From: JADGRB01 sp036267635
Lineage (GTDB): Bacteria > Myxococcota_A > Polyangia > Fen-1088
NCBI GenBank assembly: GCA_036267635.1
Contig: DATAVR010000120.1
Coordinates: 1-64,000 of the forward strand
DNA length: 64,000 nucleotides
Direction of reading: 5' to 3'
In this document: piece by piece, positions 16,110 through 25,090 of the stretch
How the letters are laid out: each line of letters starts with the position of its first letter
How positions within the stretch are numbered: position 1 is the stretch's first letter
Translations under genes and position numbers: made by a program
The notes under the pieces: generated by a model
Told to the model about the DNA's origin: nothing
The model's input: the letters and a program-made list of their open reading frames with translations, nothing else
Databases searched by the model: none

Positions 16110-18596
16110 GTGAGGCGCAACTGGATATCTCTTCGCCGGCGCGTGCTGACGCTCGCCGGCGCCGCCATGGTGGCAGGGGTGGTCATGTCCGGCACGCGCG
16201 CGGGCGCGGCCGACGTTCACTATCTCAAGGGCGCGGTGGTCTCGGCGGTCGAGCGCCCCGCGAAGCCGCACCCCGTCCCCGAGGTCACGGTGCGGATTCG
16301 GGGCGCCAAGGACGCGCCGTCGACCGACGACGACGGCCGCTTCTGGCTGATTCTGCCGCCCGAGCTGAAACCGGGCGACGCGCTCACGATCGACGCCGAG
16401 AAGGAGGGCTATCGCCTCTGGCAGCCGCTCGATGGCCAGGCGCGCGTGCCGACGGATCTCGACAAGAGCGTCATCGAGATCCAGCTGGCGCCGATCGGAT
16501 CGAAGCGGTTCCTCTCGCCGCCGGCGATCGAGGCGCTGGTGGCGAGCATGATCTCGCGCGCCCGCGAACAGATCGGCCGCGACGCGCACCCGGGTCAGCT
16601 CCGCCTCGATCGTTACTTGCGCGAGTGGGCGACGCGGTACGGGCTGTCATTCAAAGAGGTGAAGGCCGCCGTCGACGGGTGGGCGGCCAAGGTGAAGAAC
16701 AGCCGACAGAGCACGCCCGGGCAAAAGAGCCAGGCCGCGTTCGTGCGCCAGGAGCTCGCGGAGGCCGCGCGCCTCTCGCACGCCGCCGTGGCCGCCGCCG
16801 TCGCCAACGAAGCAGGGTTCGACAAGGAGGAGCAGGCGCTGGCGGCCCGAAGGCGCGCCCACGGCGGCGCGATGCGCGACCTCCTCAAGAGGGAAGCGGA
16901 CGCCGACTTCATCAACCTGCAGTTCGAGCCGGCGGCCGACCTCTACCGTCGGGTGCTGGCGCTGGCCGATCGCAAGGGGGACCCGGGGCGCTGGGCGGCG
17001 GCTTCGATCGACGTGGCGCGCGCGGAGCACCTGCTGGCAGAGCGGGTCGCCGGCGCCGCGGCCGAGGAGCACCTGCACCGCGCCGCCGAGGCTTGCCGCG
17101 ACGCCCTCCAGGTCTATTCGCGCGAGCAGTTCCCCAAAGAGTGGGCCGCCGGCGAGGACGATCTCGGCGCGATCCTCGCTGACGAGGGGAAGCTGGCGAC
17201 CGGGAAGGCCGCCGACGATCTGCGGGGAGAGGCCGCCGAGGCTTTCCAGCGCGCGCTCGAGGTGTCGAAGCGCGAGCAACAGCCAGAGACCTGGGCGCTC
17301 ACCACGCGGAGCCTCGGTCGCCTCTACGCCGACGAGGCGACACGCGCCCGAGGCGCGCGGGCCGAAGAGCTCTCCGCGAAGGCGATCGAGACCCTGCGCG
17401 CGACGCTGGAGGTCGCCACGGCCGATCGCTTCCCGACCGAGTGGGCAGAGACGCAGATGCTGCTCGGGACCGTGGAAGAGGAGCAGGCCCGGCGGACCAC
17501 CGACGACAAGAGCGACGACCTCTACGCCCGCGCGGCCGACGCCTTCCGGTTCGCGCTCCGGGTCCGTACGCGCGAGCAGTCGCCCCCCGACTGGGCGGCC
17601 GCCGAGAGCGCGCTCGGCGGCGCGCTCTTCGAACGGGGCAAACGCCTGCAAGGCGCCAAGGGGGACGAGCTCTTGGGGCAGGCCGCCGACGCGCTTCGGG
17701 CGACCCTCAAGCTATTCACGCGCGAGCGCGCGCCGCGCGACTGGGCGGCGACCGAGGCCGCGCTGGCCGGCGTGCTCCAGGAGCAAGGCAAGCGTGCCCC
17801 CGAAGGTAAGGAGACCGAAGGCAAAGAGAACGACCTGCTCGCCCAGGCGGTCGACACCTACCGGCAGGCGCTCCAGGTTCGAACGCGCGACAAGGCGCCC
17901 GAGGAATGGGCCGCCACCGAGGACGCTCTCGCCGGCGCGCTCGATGAGCAGGGGGTGCGCGCGAAAGGAGAAAGGACCGCGACGTTGCTCGGCGAGGCGG
18001 TAGATGCCTACAAGCTGGCGCTGGAGGTGAGGACCCGGGAGAAGCTCCCGCGCGAATGGGCGGCGACGGAGGCCAGCCTCGGCACCACCCTCGACGATGC
18101 GGGCGCGCGCCTCGAGGGCGAGCCCGGCGACAAGCTGCTCAGCGAGGCCGCCGCCGCCTTCAGCCTGGCGACCGAGGTGGCCACCCGCGAGGAGGCCCCG
18201 CGCGATTGGGCGATGGCCGAGAACAATCTCGGCACCGTGCTCGCCGACGAGGGGCGTCGCGCCAACGGACCGGCGGGAGACGAGCTTTTGGCGCGGGCCG
18301 CCGCGGCCTTCAACCAGGCTCTGGAGGTTTGCACCCGGCGCGAGCTTCCGCGCGACTGGGCCATGACCGAGAACAACCTCGGGACGGTGCTCGAAGATGA
18401 GGGGCGGCGCCGTGACGACGAGGCCGGCAATCGCCTGCTCGCGCAAGCGGTCGACGCCTACCGGAGCGCGCTCCAGATCTACACCCGCGATGAGTTCCCC
18501 CAGGCCTGGTCGATGACCGAGGACAACCTGGGGAACGTCCTCGGCGAGATCGTCCGCCGCCAGCACCCCCAGGAGGCGTCGACGGCGGGCCAGTAA
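16110..18596 (+). CDS. Secreted protein with carboxypeptidase-regulatory-like domain and ten TPR-like repeats
   Basis: 828 aa. GTG start with a near-ideal ribosome-binding site (GAGGTGA at 16100-16106). Signal peptide about 1-33 (AGA|AD). Residues about 37-130 look like a carboxypeptidase-regulatory/Ig-like domain (VTVRIRGAKDAPSTDDDGRF). After a helical region come ten repeats of about 52-55 residues, each of the form A-YRxALEVxTREExPRxWAxTExxLGxVL-xxxGxR, from about residue 325 to 815. This WAxTExNLGxxL pattern is a known TPR variant. The repeats are alpha-alpha hairpins and probably form a protein-binding solenoid in the periplasm. No catalytic motif is visible. Stands alone as a transcription unit; partner unknown. 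Confidence 0.85.
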   Translation: MRRNWISLRRRVLTLAGAAMVAGVVMSGTRAGAADVHYLKGAVVSAVERPAKPHPVPEVTVRIRGAKDAPSTDDDGRFWLILPPELKPGDALTIDAEKEGYRLWQPLDGQARVPTDLDKSVIEIQLAPIGSKRFLSPPAIEALVASMISRAREQIGRDAHPGQLRLDRYLREWATRYGLSFKEVKAAVDGWAAKVKNSRQSTPGQKSQAAFVRQELAEAARLSHAAVAAAVANEAGFDKEEQALAARRRAHGGAMRDLLKREADADFINLQFEPAADLYRRVLALADRKGDPGRWAAASIDVARAEHLLAERVAGAAAEEHLHRAAEACRDALQVYSREQFPKEWAAGEDDLGAILADEGKLATGKAADDLRGEAAEAFQRALEVSKREQQPETWALTTRSLGRLYADEATRARGARAEELSAKAIETLRATLEVATADRFPTEWAETQMLLGTVEEEQARRTTDDKSDDLYARAADAFRFALRVRTREQSPPDWAAAESALGGALFERGKRLQGAKGDELLGQAADALRATLKLFTRERAPRDWAATEAALAGVLQEQGKRAPEGKETEGKENDLLAQAVDTYRQALQVRTRDKAPEEWAATEDALAGALDEQGVRAKGERTATLLGEAVDAYKLALEVRTREKLPREWAATEASLGTTLDDAGARLEGEPGDKLLSEAAAAFSLATEVATREEAPRDWAMAENNLGTVLADEGRRANGPAGDELLARAAAAFNQALEVCTRRELPRDWAMTENNLGTVLEDEGRRRDDEAGNRLLAQAVDAYRSALQIYTRDEFPQAWSMTEDNLGNVLGEIVRRQHPQEASTAGQ

Positions 18597-18664
18597 CGAC
18601 GCGATCGGCAGACACGCCGTCGATCCTGGCGTTACAGTCGGGCCTCAAACGACACCGAGAGAGT

Positions 18665-19234
18665 ATGGGTCGGTCGAACGCGGTCGTCATTGGTGCTGTG
18701 GTGTTGGGGCCCCTGATCCTGGGCCTCGAGGGTTACGCCACCTATCGGTCACACCACCGGCAACGCGCGCCGGAGGTCGCCGATCCGTCCCCGACCGCTG
18801 CCCCCGAGGTCCAAGAGCAGCCCGCGCCGGCCCCGGCGGGACCGGTTCCGCAGATCGAACAGCCCGCCCGCGCGGATCCGGCGAGGACCGCCGCGGAGCC
18901 CGTGGCGGCGGCGGAGCCGACCCCGGACCCGACCTTCTGGCAGCGACAGCGATCATCGCTGGAGCCTCGGCGGCAGATCGTCCGGGCCGCTGACGAGCAG
19001 GTCTTCGACACCTTGAACCTGCCCGAGGCGCAGCGCGCGGCCATCCGCGCCATCGACGACCGGTTCGGCCGCGCAGTCGAGACCGGATTGGATCCCAATG
19101 CCGAACAGGCTCGCCGCGCGGCGATCGCCGACCTGCTCGGGACAGATGCGATACGCAGCTTCACCTTCGCCGAAAAGAAGGCGGAGCGCCTCGCACACCG
19201 CCAGCCGGGAACGCAAGTGCCGCCCGGCGAATGA
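18665..19234 (+). CDS. Hypothetical membrane-anchored protein with Pro/Ala linker
   Basis: 189 aa. One N-terminal membrane segment (about residues 6-25), a His/Arg-rich turn, a Pro/Ala/Glu-rich linker to about residue 85, then a helical C-terminal domain (about 95-185) with LNLPEAQRAAIRAIDDRF, loosely recalling Spy/CpxP-like helical periplasmic proteins. That resemblance is weak. The gene follows the repeat protein by 68 nt on the same strand and precedes another small secreted protein. Function unknown; likely a periplasmic domain tethered to the inner membrane. Confidence 0.7.
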   Translation: MGRSNAVVIGAVVLGPLILGLEGYATYRSHHRQRAPEVADPSPTAAPEVQEQPAPAPAGPVPQIEQPARADPARTAAEPVAAAEPTPDPTFWQRQRSSLEPRRQIVRAADEQVFDTLNLPEAQRAAIRAIDDRFGRAVETGLDPNAEQARRAAIADLLGTDAIRSFTFAEKKAERLAHRQPGTQVPPGE

Positions 19235-19303
19235 GCACGTAGGCGCTTTCCCCACAGTTCTCGAAAATTTGCCGCCATCGTTCGCGTCGGGCGTCATGGA
19301 GGC

Positions 19304-19798
19304 ATGAAGCGACACAACGGCACGCTGTGGCTGGCGGTGGCGGCCGCCCTGCTCTCTCCTTCCAAGGCGCGGGCGCAAGCAAAAGGGACGGCGCGCGCCG
19401 CCGCGGGCGGGCCACCACAACGGCAGGGTCGCCGTCAGGTCACGCGGCGGCCGCAGGCGCTGGCACCCGTCGTCTCCCCTTGCGGGAGGCACGTGGTCGA
19501 GGTGACCGGTGGCGCGGTGCTGATCGACGGACGCCGCGTGCACTCGGCGGACGACAACGTCTTCGTCGTGGCGCCGCCCACCTGGCGTCGGGACGGCAGC
19601 GCGCTCGCCTGGATCGAACGGAGCCGCGGCGAGGCGCGCCTGGTCGTCGTTCCGGATCTCGACGGCGCGCCCGATCCGCTCCCCTGGACGCTTCCCGCCG
19701 TGTCGACCGACGACCGGGTCTTCTGGGCCGGCCAGCGGCGCGTCGTCGTCGGCCCGGCCGTCCTCTCGCCGCGCGCGATCGCCACCTGGTCGGAGTGA
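19304..19798 (+). CDS. Hypothetical secreted protein, short propeller-like domain
   Basis: 164 aa. Signal peptide about 1-25 (ARA|QAK), then an Arg/Gly/Gln-rich stretch and a beta-rich domain. VSPCGRHVVEVTGGAVLIDG and WRRDGSALAWIER resemble TolB/PD40-type blades (S-P-D-G-x-x-L/V then a hydrophobic strand), but only about two blades are present, too few for a closed propeller. It may pair with another protein or be a remnant of a larger one. The stop lies 12 nt from the convergent membrane-protein gene. Function unknown. Confidence 0.65.
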   Translation: MKRHNGTLWLAVAAALLSPSKARAQAKGTARAAAGGPPQRQGRRQVTRRPQALAPVVSPCGRHVVEVTGGAVLIDGRRVHSADDNVFVVAPPTWRRDGSALAWIERSRGEARLVVVPDLDGAPDPLPWTLPAVSTDDRVFWAGQRRVVVGPAVLSPRAIATWSE

Positions 19799-19810
19799 CA
19801 GCGCCCGAAG

Positions 19811-21052
19811 CTACGACGCCGGCGACGTGAGGGAGACCATCGGCGGGAGCGCGGCCCGCGCCGCTTCCTCCTCGAGCAGTGCGGAGATCTGGCGAAACAG
19901 ATCGCCGATCGGCCGATCGATCACCGAGGCCATGATCATCACGTCCGCGTCGAACAGACGTTGGGTCCAGTCCAGGCTGCGCCGCCGTTTGGCGAGGGTC
20001 CGGCGCCCGGCGCCGTCGGGAACCACCACCCCGGAGCGCCAGGGACCCTGCACCAGATCGTGTCGAGCCAACCGGACGAACAGCGTCACCTGATGAGCGT
20101 GTTCGCCAATCGCGACCGCCTCGATGGCCGGCCAGGGGAAAAGGAAGGTGCCCGAGCGGCTGGTTTCCAGCAGACCTTCGCGCGCCAGCAGGTAACCGAG
20201 CCGGCCTGCTTTCGGGCGCAGCGCGCGCCAGGCGGTCGCGGCAGCCCCGAGCAGGCAACCGGCGCCGCCCGCCGCCAGGAACGCCACCTTCACCGGCCCG
20301 GCGGAACCGTCGCGGTGCCCGAAGAGCGCGATCGCCATCAGGGCGCCGCCGAAGAGCAGGAACGCCGCCGTCTGTGTGGCCTCGCGCCAGCGGGTGATCC
20401 GACTGCCGGGGACGTAGGCCTCCCAGCGCTGCATCCCTTGCATCGCGGCCACCAGCAAACAGGAGAGGAAGAAGGACAGCGCCAGCCACAGCTCCGGCGG
20501 CACGGCCCCGCGATGGCGCACGGCGGCCACCAACGCCACCGTCACGAACGCAGCCGAGCTCGCGCCCACCAGGAACGGCGTCCCGCCGATGACCGCCAGC
20601 GCATCGACGAGGCCGCCGCGTGACGCCGCCCGCTCCCCCGCCGCCAGCGGATCGACGGCGATCGGGTCGCGCCCCTCCCGCGCGCGGCGGTAGTCCCACC
20701 AGATGATCGCCGAGGCGACCGCCCCCAGTGACGCGAGGGCTGTCAGGAACAGCTTGCCGCGCAGGTTAGGCGCCGGAATGCTGGCGCCGGCGATGAGCAG
20801 CGTCGGGAACAGCGTCGCTGCGCCGAGCTGACACCGAATCCCGGCCTCGCGCCAGCGCGTCGTCGTGCTCGACGTGACCAGCTCGGCGCCTAGCTCGCAG
20901 AGCGCGATCGGCAGGCAGAGCGTGCCGATGACCAGCCAGATCGGCAACTGTTCGCGCCCGGGCGTCAATCCCGCGAGGCCCGCGGTCCCGAGGTAGATCA
21001 GCCAGCGCAGCGTCGGCCTCGCGTGATACACGGCCACCCGAGTGTCGCCCAT
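19811..21052 (-). CDS. Hypothetical polytopic membrane protein
   Basis: 413 aa with about eight hydrophobic segments in the first 270 residues (for example IWLVIGTLCLPIALCEL, AFVTVALVAAV, ALSFFLSCLLVAAM, FLLFGGALMAIALFG). A soluble C-terminal domain of about 140 residues then follows (LLAREGLLETSRSGTFLFPWPAIEAV onward), which resembles the PH-like/EbsA tails of membrane proteins. No transport or enzymatic motif is visible. A 34-nt gap separates it from the thioredoxin gene upstream on the same strand, so the two may be co-transcribed. Function unknown. Confidence 0.7.
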   Translation of the reverse strand: MGDTRVAVYHARPTLRWLIYLGTAGLAGLTPGREQLPIWLVIGTLCLPIALCELGAELVTSSTTTRWREAGIRCQLGAATLFPTLLIAGASIPAPNLRGKLFLTALASLGAVASAIIWWDYRRAREGRDPIAVDPLAAGERAASRGGLVDALAVIGGTPFLVGASSAAFVTVALVAAVRHRGAVPPELWLALSFFLSCLLVAAMQGMQRWEAYVPGSRITRWREATQTAAFLLFGGALMAIALFGHRDGSAGPVKVAFLAAGGAGCLLGAAATAWRALRPKAGRLGYLLAREGLLETSRSGTFLFPWPAIEAVAIGEHAHQVTLFVRLARHDLVQGPWRSGVVVPDGAGRRTLAKRRRSLDWTQRLFDADVMIMASVIDRPIGDLFRQISALLEEEAARAALPPMVSLTSPAS

Positions 21053-21086
21053 TCGCCGGGCGCCGTCAGCGGGCGCGATCGCCGGG

Positions 21087-21530
21087 TCAGCTCACGCGAT
21101 CGAGGTGCGCCGCGATCGTCGCCTTGGGAACGGCGCCGCGGATCTGGTCGACCTCCAGCGGTCCGCGGAAGACGATCATCGTGGGGATCGCCTGCACCGC
21201 GAAGCGGGCCGCGGCGCGCGGGTTCTCGTCGACGTTCAGCTTGGCGATCTTGACCTTGCCGGCGCGCTCGCCGGCGAGCGCCTCCAGCACGGGCGCCACC
21301 GCCCGGCAGGGACCGCACCAGGGGGCCCAGAAGTCGACCAGCACCGGGATCGGCGAGTCCTCGACCTCCTTCTTCCAGCTGGCGTCCGTCACGGTCACCG
21401 GACGGCGCGGGAACACCTTCTCCTTGCAGCTGCCGCAGGTGGGATCTTCCCGAAGCCTGGCCCGGAGGATCCGGTTGGGCCGCCCGCAGGCGCTGCAGGC
21501 ATACACGACGGACTGATCTTCATTTTCCAC
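21087..21530 (-). CDS. trxC: Thioredoxin 2 with N-terminal zinc ribbon
   Basis: 147 aa. Residues 1-40 carry two CxxC pairs (Cys12/Cys15 and Cys32/Cys35) forming the zinc-binding ribbon typical of thioredoxin 2. The thioredoxin fold follows with the active site WCGPC at 71-75 and the cis-Pro loop AIPTM. It is a cytoplasmic disulfide reductase; the zinc ribbon is associated with redox sensitivity in this class. Length matches TrxC (about 140 aa). Divergent from the hypothetical gene at 21648 across a 117-nt gap. The neighbouring membrane protein gives no further clue to its partner. Confidence 0.93.
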   Translation of the reverse strand: MENEDQSVVYACSACGRPNRILRARLREDPTCGSCKEKVFPRRPVTVTDASWKKEVEDSPIPVLVDFWAPWCGPCRAVAPVLEALAGERAGKVKIAKLNVDENPRAAARFAVQAIPTMIVFRGPLEVDQIRGAVPKATIAAHLDRVS

Positions 21531-21647
21531 GGGTCAGCTGTAAGCACCGCCGGCAGGCCGTCTACGGCGCGCCCGGTTGTCGATTGCGAGCGCGCCTGAC
21601 AGCCAGGGCGGTTGCGGTTCGGGGCCGGCACTCCAGATTCGAGGGAG

Positions 21648-22304
21648 ATGTCAAACGCGCCCCACGCCGAGAGGCGCGATGACAGACCGCGGCCGGAGAC
21701 GGGCCGCCTGTTGCTTCGTTTCGGGCTGGGCTTCGTTTCGCTGGCGCGCGAGCGCGTCGATTCGATCTTGGCGACCTCGAGCGCACCAGAGGGGCCGCTG
21801 CCCGACCGGTCGCTGCCCGATCCCCAGGGCGCTCCCGCCCCGCATCACGTCGGCCTCGGCCTCCTGCTCGAGGCGCTCGAGGCCGCGCGTCGCGCGCCGG
21901 CCTGGCTCGGTGACCGGGTGGCGGAGCCGGCCCGCCGGCTGGGTCCGACGGTCGGGCGCGCCCGACGGCTGCTCGACCGAGCGCCGGGTGCCGCTCGCGT
22001 CGCGCGAGGCCTCCGAGCCTGGCGCGCTCGGGCCGAGAGCCGGCTCGGGCGCTGGGCGGCCGCCGGAGCGAGTGAGCAGGCGGAGGGGCGCGCCCTCGCC
22101 CGCGCGGCCCTCACCACCCTGCGCGAGAGAGCCTTCGCCGGCATCGCCGAGAGCCCCGACCTCAAGCAGGTCATCCGCGATCAGAGCGAAGGGATCGCGG
22201 TGACGGCGGTGGCCGAGCTGCGCGAGCGCTCGGCGCGCGCCGACAGCCTGGCCGAGGGGGCGGTCCGGAAGCTCTTCGGGCGCTATCCCGCCGGCGGTTC
22301 GTGA
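21648..22304 (+). CDS. Hypothetical Ala/Arg-rich protein
   Basis: 218 aa from ATG 21648, chosen over an upstream TTG (21612) because GAGGGAG precedes it directly. Very rich in Ala, Arg, Leu and Glu, and predicted almost entirely helical (for example LLLEALEAARRAPAWLGDRV and RALARAALTTLRERAF). No signal peptide or recognisable domain. The stop overlaps the RDD gene's ATG by one base (TGATG), so the two proteins are probably made together. Amphipathic helices next to a membrane RDD protein could mean a peripheral partner, but that is speculation. Confidence 0.65.
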   Translation: MSNAPHAERRDDRPRPETGRLLLRFGLGFVSLARERVDSILATSSAPEGPLPDRSLPDPQGAPAPHHVGLGLLLEALEAARRAPAWLGDRVAEPARRLGPTVGRARRLLDRAPGAARVARGLRAWRARAESRLGRWAAAGASEQAEGRALARAALTTLRERAFAGIAESPDLKQVIRDQSEGIAVTAVAELRERSARADSLAEGAVRKLFGRYPAGGS

Positions 22305-22810
22305 TGCTCGCGCCGGCGCCCGCCGCGAGCCCACGCGCGGGCTTCGTCACCCGCCTCGCCGCCGCGCTCGCCGACGCGCTCATCCTGCTCGTGCTGCTGC
22401 GCGGCTCGGCCTGGTTTCTCACCGCCGCCGCGAAGGTGCTCCGGCGGTTCGCCCCGCCGGTGAACCTGGGGACGGTCGTGCTCGTCTGCGCGCCGCTGAT
22501 CGTCGCGGCCTACCAGGTCGCGTTCTGGCGACTCCGCGGGCAGACGCCCGGGAAGTGGCTGCTCGGCGTCCGGGTGGTGCCGGTCGGCGGCGGAAAGCTC
22601 ACCCTCGGCCGCGCGCTCCTGAGGCTGGGCGGCTATCTGCTGTCCGCGCTGCCGTTCTATGCCGGATTTCTCTGGATCCTCGGCCCCGAACGGCGCGGCC
22701 TTCACGATCGCCTCGCGCGCACCGAGGTGGTGTACGCCCGAGAGCGAACGCGCCGCCGCCCTGCCGAAGGGACCCCATCGACCAGCGCCCGCAGCCTGTC
22801 GGCCGCCTAG
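22304..22810 (+). CDS. RDD family membrane protein
   Basis: 168 aa from ATG 22304, or two residues... one codon earlier from GTG 22301. Three hydrophobic segments: ALADALILLVLLRGSAWF, VVLVCAPLIVAAYQVAFW and LLSALPFYAGFLWIL. The RDD hallmarks are present: R-x-x-A/A-D near the first helix (FVTRLAAALADAL), GQTPGKWLLGVRVV after the second and RRGLHDRLARTEVVY at the end. RDD proteins are small inner-membrane proteins, some linked to ion transport; the substrate is unknown. It is translationally coupled to the preceding Ala/Arg-rich gene. The 164 nt after it, before the convergent Ser/Thr kinase gene, show no gene. Confidence 0.85.
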   Translation: MLAPAPAASPRAGFVTRLAAALADALILLVLLRGSAWFLTAAAKVLRRFAPPVNLGTVVLVCAPLIVAAYQVAFWRLRGQTPGKWLLGVRVVPVGGGKLTLGRALLRLGGYLLSALPFYAGFLWILGPERRGLHDRLARTEVVYARERTRRRPAEGTPSTSARSLSAA

Positions 22811-22974
22811 CTGCATCCGGGTCGTCATGCAATCGAAACACGACCGTCGCATCCCCGAAGCGCGATCGCGCGATAGTTGGGCGCAGAGGCACGAATGCCG
22901 AGACCAGCCGTGCTTTTCGCCATTGCTCTCGCCCTGGGGCCGCCGCGCGCGGCCGCTGCTGCCGCCGCCCTCGA

Positions 22975-25005
22975 TCAGAGGGGGGCGATCTCGACCTTCA
23001 GCTCGTAGGGATCGTCGAGCCCCTGAAGCGGCTGCTCTCTGAGGTCGGGACCGAGCGGGAGCTTGCGGGCGATCCCGATGAGGACCGGTGTGCCCGGCCG
23101 CGCCAGCAGCGCGAACTCCTCGCTGCCGCCCGCGCCTTGCTTGTCGATCGGCCGCTTGCCTTCGGGGTCGCGCAGCAACACCAGGTCGACGCCCGCCGGC
23201 GCGGTGACCGAGCCGGTCAGCGTGCAGGCGTGGTCGACGGAGATCTCGAACCAGTCTCGATCGTCGGCCCGGCCCAGATAGCCGCGCACGCGACCGGGCG
23301 CGCCGAGCGGCGTGGCCGCCACCGGCCAGTCGTTCGGCTCCACCTCCCACCCCACCTGCGGCGGACCCCAGCGCGCCGTCAGCGCGTAGGGATCCGGCGC
23401 GTCCTCGGTCGGTTTCAGCCCTTCGACCCAGAGCTCGCGCACGGCGAGATACGCCTCACCGGGACCGATTGTCGTTGGCTGCAGCCACTCGCCCCACCCC
23501 TTGCCGTGCTCGTCGCTCTTGGCCACGCGCCGTCCCTGCGCGTCGTACAGCTCCAGCACCAGATCGACGTTGGGGATCCCCTCCAGGCGCGCGTCGACCG
23601 CGCGCACCCCCTTACCGGCCGGGATACGGAAGTAGTCGACGTCGCCCTGTCCGTCGGCGCCGCGCTTCCCGATCGTCCCCCGCAGCGGCGCGCCCAGCGG
23701 CAGCAGGTTGGCGTACCCAGGGGTGTTGTTGGGCTCGCTCTCGACGAGGGCGGCGCGCTCGCCGCCGAAGCGCGTCCAGAGCGCCACCCCGCCGGCGATC
23801 GCCGCCAGCACCGCCAGCGGAACGAGAATTCGAGTGAGGAGGCGCCGGCGCCGCAGCCCCCACTCGTAGTCGTCGACGTCGGAGCGCCGCAGGCGGTCGG
23901 CCATGTTGTCGACGATGTCCGAGTCGTCGATCGGGACAGTCGGCGCGTCGGCGCGGCTGACGGGCACCGGTTCGAGCTCCGAAGGCGAAGGCGGAGCCGA
24001 CAGCGACGGAGCCGACAGCGTTGCCGCGCCGCTCTCGCCGAGCGCGCGCTCGAGATCCTCGCGCATCGCGATCGCCGAGGGATAGCGATCGGCCGGCGAC
24101 TTCGCCATCGCGCGCAGCACGATCCGATCGGCCTCCGGCGGCAGCGCCCGCTCGGGCGCGCGGGTACGCGGGGGGACGACCTCGTCGGTGAGGTGCTTGG
24201 CGAGCACGCTCATCGGCGAGGGCGCGTCGAACGGCGGCACCCCGGTCAGCACGCGGTAGAGCGTGGCGCCCACGCTGTAGAGGTCGGCGCGGGCGTCGAG
24301 CGGCTCGCCTCGCACCTGCTCCGGCGCCATGTAGTACGGCGTGCCGATCACCTGACCGGCGGAGCTGACCGCCGACACATTCGGCGAGCTCGGATCCGTC
24401 GCCCGCTCGCGCAGCTTCGCCAGTCCGAAGTCGAGCACCTTGACGTGCTCGGCGCCGTCGCGCCGCCGCACCACCATCAAGTTCTCCGGTTTCAGATCGC
24501 GGTGGACGATCCCCGCCTCGTGCGCCTCGACCAGGCCCGAGCAGACCTGCACGAAGAGGCGCGCCGCCCGCGCGAAGCTCCAGGGCCCGTCCCGCCGGAT
24601 GAGCGCGGAGAGGTCCTCGCCGTTGATGTACTCCATCACCAGGTAGAGCGCGCCGTCGCACTGGCCGAAGTCGAAGGTCTGCACGATGTTCGGGTGGTCG
24701 AGCTTGCTGACCGCCTGCGCCTCGTTGCGGAACCGGCGCACCATGTCGGGCTTGGCCGCGCCGTCGGGCGCCAGCACCTTCATGGCGGCGGTCTTGCCGA
24801 GGTGGAGATGCTCGACGCGGTAGACGATCCCCATCCCGCCCGATCCGAGGCGCCCCGTCACCCGGTAGCGGCGATCGATCACCCGCCCCAGCCAAGGATC
24901 GCCGGTCTCGCCAGGCGCGCCGCTTGCGTCGGCCAGCGTGCCGCAGCTGCCGCAGAAGCGCGCGTCCGCCTCGATCGTCGCGGAACACTGCGCGCAGGCG
25001 GCCAT
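22975..25005 (-). CDS. Membrane Ser/Thr protein kinase with zinc ribbon and extracytoplasmic beta domains
   Basis: 676 aa. Residues 4-22 form a zinc ribbon (CAQC...CGSC). The Hanks-type kinase spans about 47-310: Gly loop GSGGMG at 54-59, Lys76, HRDLKPEN with Asp170, DFG at 192-194 and GTPYYMAPE, all intact. A Ser/Ala/Pro-rich juxtamembrane stretch leads to one transmembrane helix (ILVPLAVLAAIAGGVALW, about 400). The outer part has two repeated units with ESEPNNTPGYANLLPLG and EVEPNDWPVAATPLG, the E-x-N-D/N pattern of bacterial pre-peptidase C-terminal (PPC) domains. So it is likely a receptor kinase sensing something in the periplasm. No dedicated substrate gene is adjacent. Confidence 0.9.
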   Translation of the reverse strand: MAACAQCSATIEADARFCGSCGTLADASGAPGETGDPWLGRVIDRRYRVTGRLGSGGMGIVYRVEHLHLGKTAAMKVLAPDGAAKPDMVRRFRNEAQAVSKLDHPNIVQTFDFGQCDGALYLVMEYINGEDLSALIRRDGPWSFARAARLFVQVCSGLVEAHEAGIVHRDLKPENLMVVRRRDGAEHVKVLDFGLAKLRERATDPSSPNVSAVSSAGQVIGTPYYMAPEQVRGEPLDARADLYSVGATLYRVLTGVPPFDAPSPMSVLAKHLTDEVVPPRTRAPERALPPEADRIVLRAMAKSPADRYPSAIAMREDLERALGESGAATLSAPSLSAPPSPSELEPVPVSRADAPTVPIDDSDIVDNMADRLRRSDVDDYEWGLRRRRLLTRILVPLAVLAAIAGGVALWTRFGGERAALVESEPNNTPGYANLLPLGAPLRGTIGKRGADGQGDVDYFRIPAGKGVRAVDARLEGIPNVDLVLELYDAQGRRVAKSDEHGKGWGEWLQPTTIGPGEAYLAVRELWVEGLKPTEDAPDPYALTARWGPPQVGWEVEPNDWPVAATPLGAPGRVRGYLGRADDRDWFEISVDHACTLTGSVTAPAGVDLVLLRDPEGKRPIDKQGAGGSEEFALLARPGTPVLIGIARKLPLGPDLREQPLQGLDDPYELKVEIAPL

Positions 25006-25090
25006 CCGTCGAGCCTACAGGCCCCGCGCCGCGCGCGCCAAATTGCGGCCCGGGTCACGGCCCGCGGTCAACGCGCGACAGCGACCGCGG

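Noticed and set aside
22861..22873. CGCGATCGCG palindrome in the RDD/kinase gap
   Set aside because: GC-rich palindromes of this kind are common by chance at this base composition and it stands alone between convergent genes.
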